64,000 nt of DNA from Ascarosepion bandense (lineage: Eukaryota; Mollusca; Cephalopoda; Sepiida; Sepiidae). The position numbers were made by a program, and so were the translations under genes. The DNA lies in the NCBI GenBank assembly GCA_037127315.1, contig JBBBDQ010001944.1, positions 357,001 to 421,000 on the forward strand. The letters are read 5' to 3'. This document shows, piece by piece, positions 63,534-64,000 of this stretch. Every line of letters starts with the position of its first letter. The stretch's first letter is position 1. The notes beneath the pieces were generated by a model. The model saw only the letters and a program-made list of their open reading frames with translations, ran no database searches and was not told the origin of the DNA.

Positions 63534-64000
63534 ATTTGATCAGCCAAACCAAAAGTCGAATCAAGCCCGAAGCCCAATAATTAGCGAATGAAGCATTGAA
63601 ATTAACACTTCAGATACCTGGCAAGGATTGAGTTATTCTCTTAATAATACGGTTGAATGCCTTTTATTATACTACAGACGACACTTATGAAGGAATTGTT
63701 TCTGCCTGCAGGAATCGATTCCAAAATAATACAATGTTGCATAGTTTTTTCTCTTTCTTTTTTCTTTATTTTTTTTAATTAAAATAAATTCTGTGTAAAA
63801 TCCGGATACCAAATCATCCTTTTTTCTTTCTTTTTTTCCGATTTAATCAAGCAAACGAAGGTAAAAAAATCCACAGTCTAGAAAAAATATTACGAAAATT
63901 ACATCTAGCAAAATTAGAAATGGAAGCATTTTTCCCGCGTTTATGTCTTTGCGTTGTTCGTCTAGCGGGAATTTTTGTGAAATTTCAAACGACATGAAAT
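63534..64000. other. Unassigned AT-rich sequence
   Basis: No recognised gene or repeat up to the end of the window. Several T- and A-runs. Confidence 0.4.

Overview
This window looks like repeat-dense intergenic or intronic DNA from a coleoid cephalopod, most probably an octopus. That is an inference from four things: strong AT richness, very many (AT)n, (CA)n and (GT)n microsatellites, dense tRNA-derived SINEs of the kind described in octopus, and numerous decayed RTE-type and CR1/Jockey-type LINE fragments. I found no credible host protein-coding gene, no intact rRNA or tRNA gene and no CRISPR array. Nearly all longer open frames lie inside old transposon coding sequence, SINEs or simple repeats.

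Interspersed repeats seen. (1) SINE-A, about 300-330 bp, tRNA-derived, roughly 14 copies on both strands, with a conserved hairpin near its 3' end. (2) SINE-B, a second tRNA-headed family with about 110 bp of conserved sequence upstream of the tRNA-like part. (3) A chimeric SINE in which a near-complete 5S rRNA-like segment is joined to a SINE-A-like tRNA head and body. It is solitary at about 15.65-15.93 kb and forms a head-to-tail array of three units at about 57.29-59.23 kb. (4) RTE-clade LINE fragments at nine places and CR1/Jockey-like LINE fragments at more than a dozen, plus one I-clade RNase H fragment. (5) Two decayed Penelope-like elements (14.1-15.6 kb, reverse transcriptase N-terminal part; 53.8-54.9 kb, the end of the reverse transcriptase and a GIY-YIG-type endonuclease remnant), with scattered hammerhead-ribozyme-like motifs. 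(6) Non-autonomous Helitrons with TC...CTAG ends and a subterminal GC hairpin. (7) Cut-and-paste DNA transposon remnants: four mariner-like copies, one Tc1-like element, a piggyBac-type MITE with perfect inverted repeats, and further foldbacks.

Layout. 0-7 kb: RTE fragment, a SINE-A pair, a Helitron, the piggyBac MITE, then an inverted duplicate of the SINE region. 7-14 kb: CR1-like LINE split by SINEs. 14-19.6 kb: Penelope, 5S-tRNA SINE, mariner, and a Helitron nested in a LINE. 20-27 kb: LINE remnants and simple repeats. 27-35 kb: large palindromes, Tc1 and mariner elements, RTE pieces. 35-43 kb: Helitron, minisatellites, a 298-bp tandem repeat, SINEs. 44-52 kb: RTE copies (one with a micro-inversion) and a Helitron interrupted by SINE-B. 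52-64 kb: second Penelope, a tRNA-like foldback, deleted mariners, the 5S-tRNA array and more LINE and SINE copies.

Nothing here forms a pathway. The relationships are nesting and parasitism: SINEs probably use LINE machinery, deleted DNA elements depend on outside transposase, and the nesting order gives a relative chronology. The most unusual item is the tandem 5S-tRNA chimeric array. Boundaries of decayed repeats are estimates made by eye.
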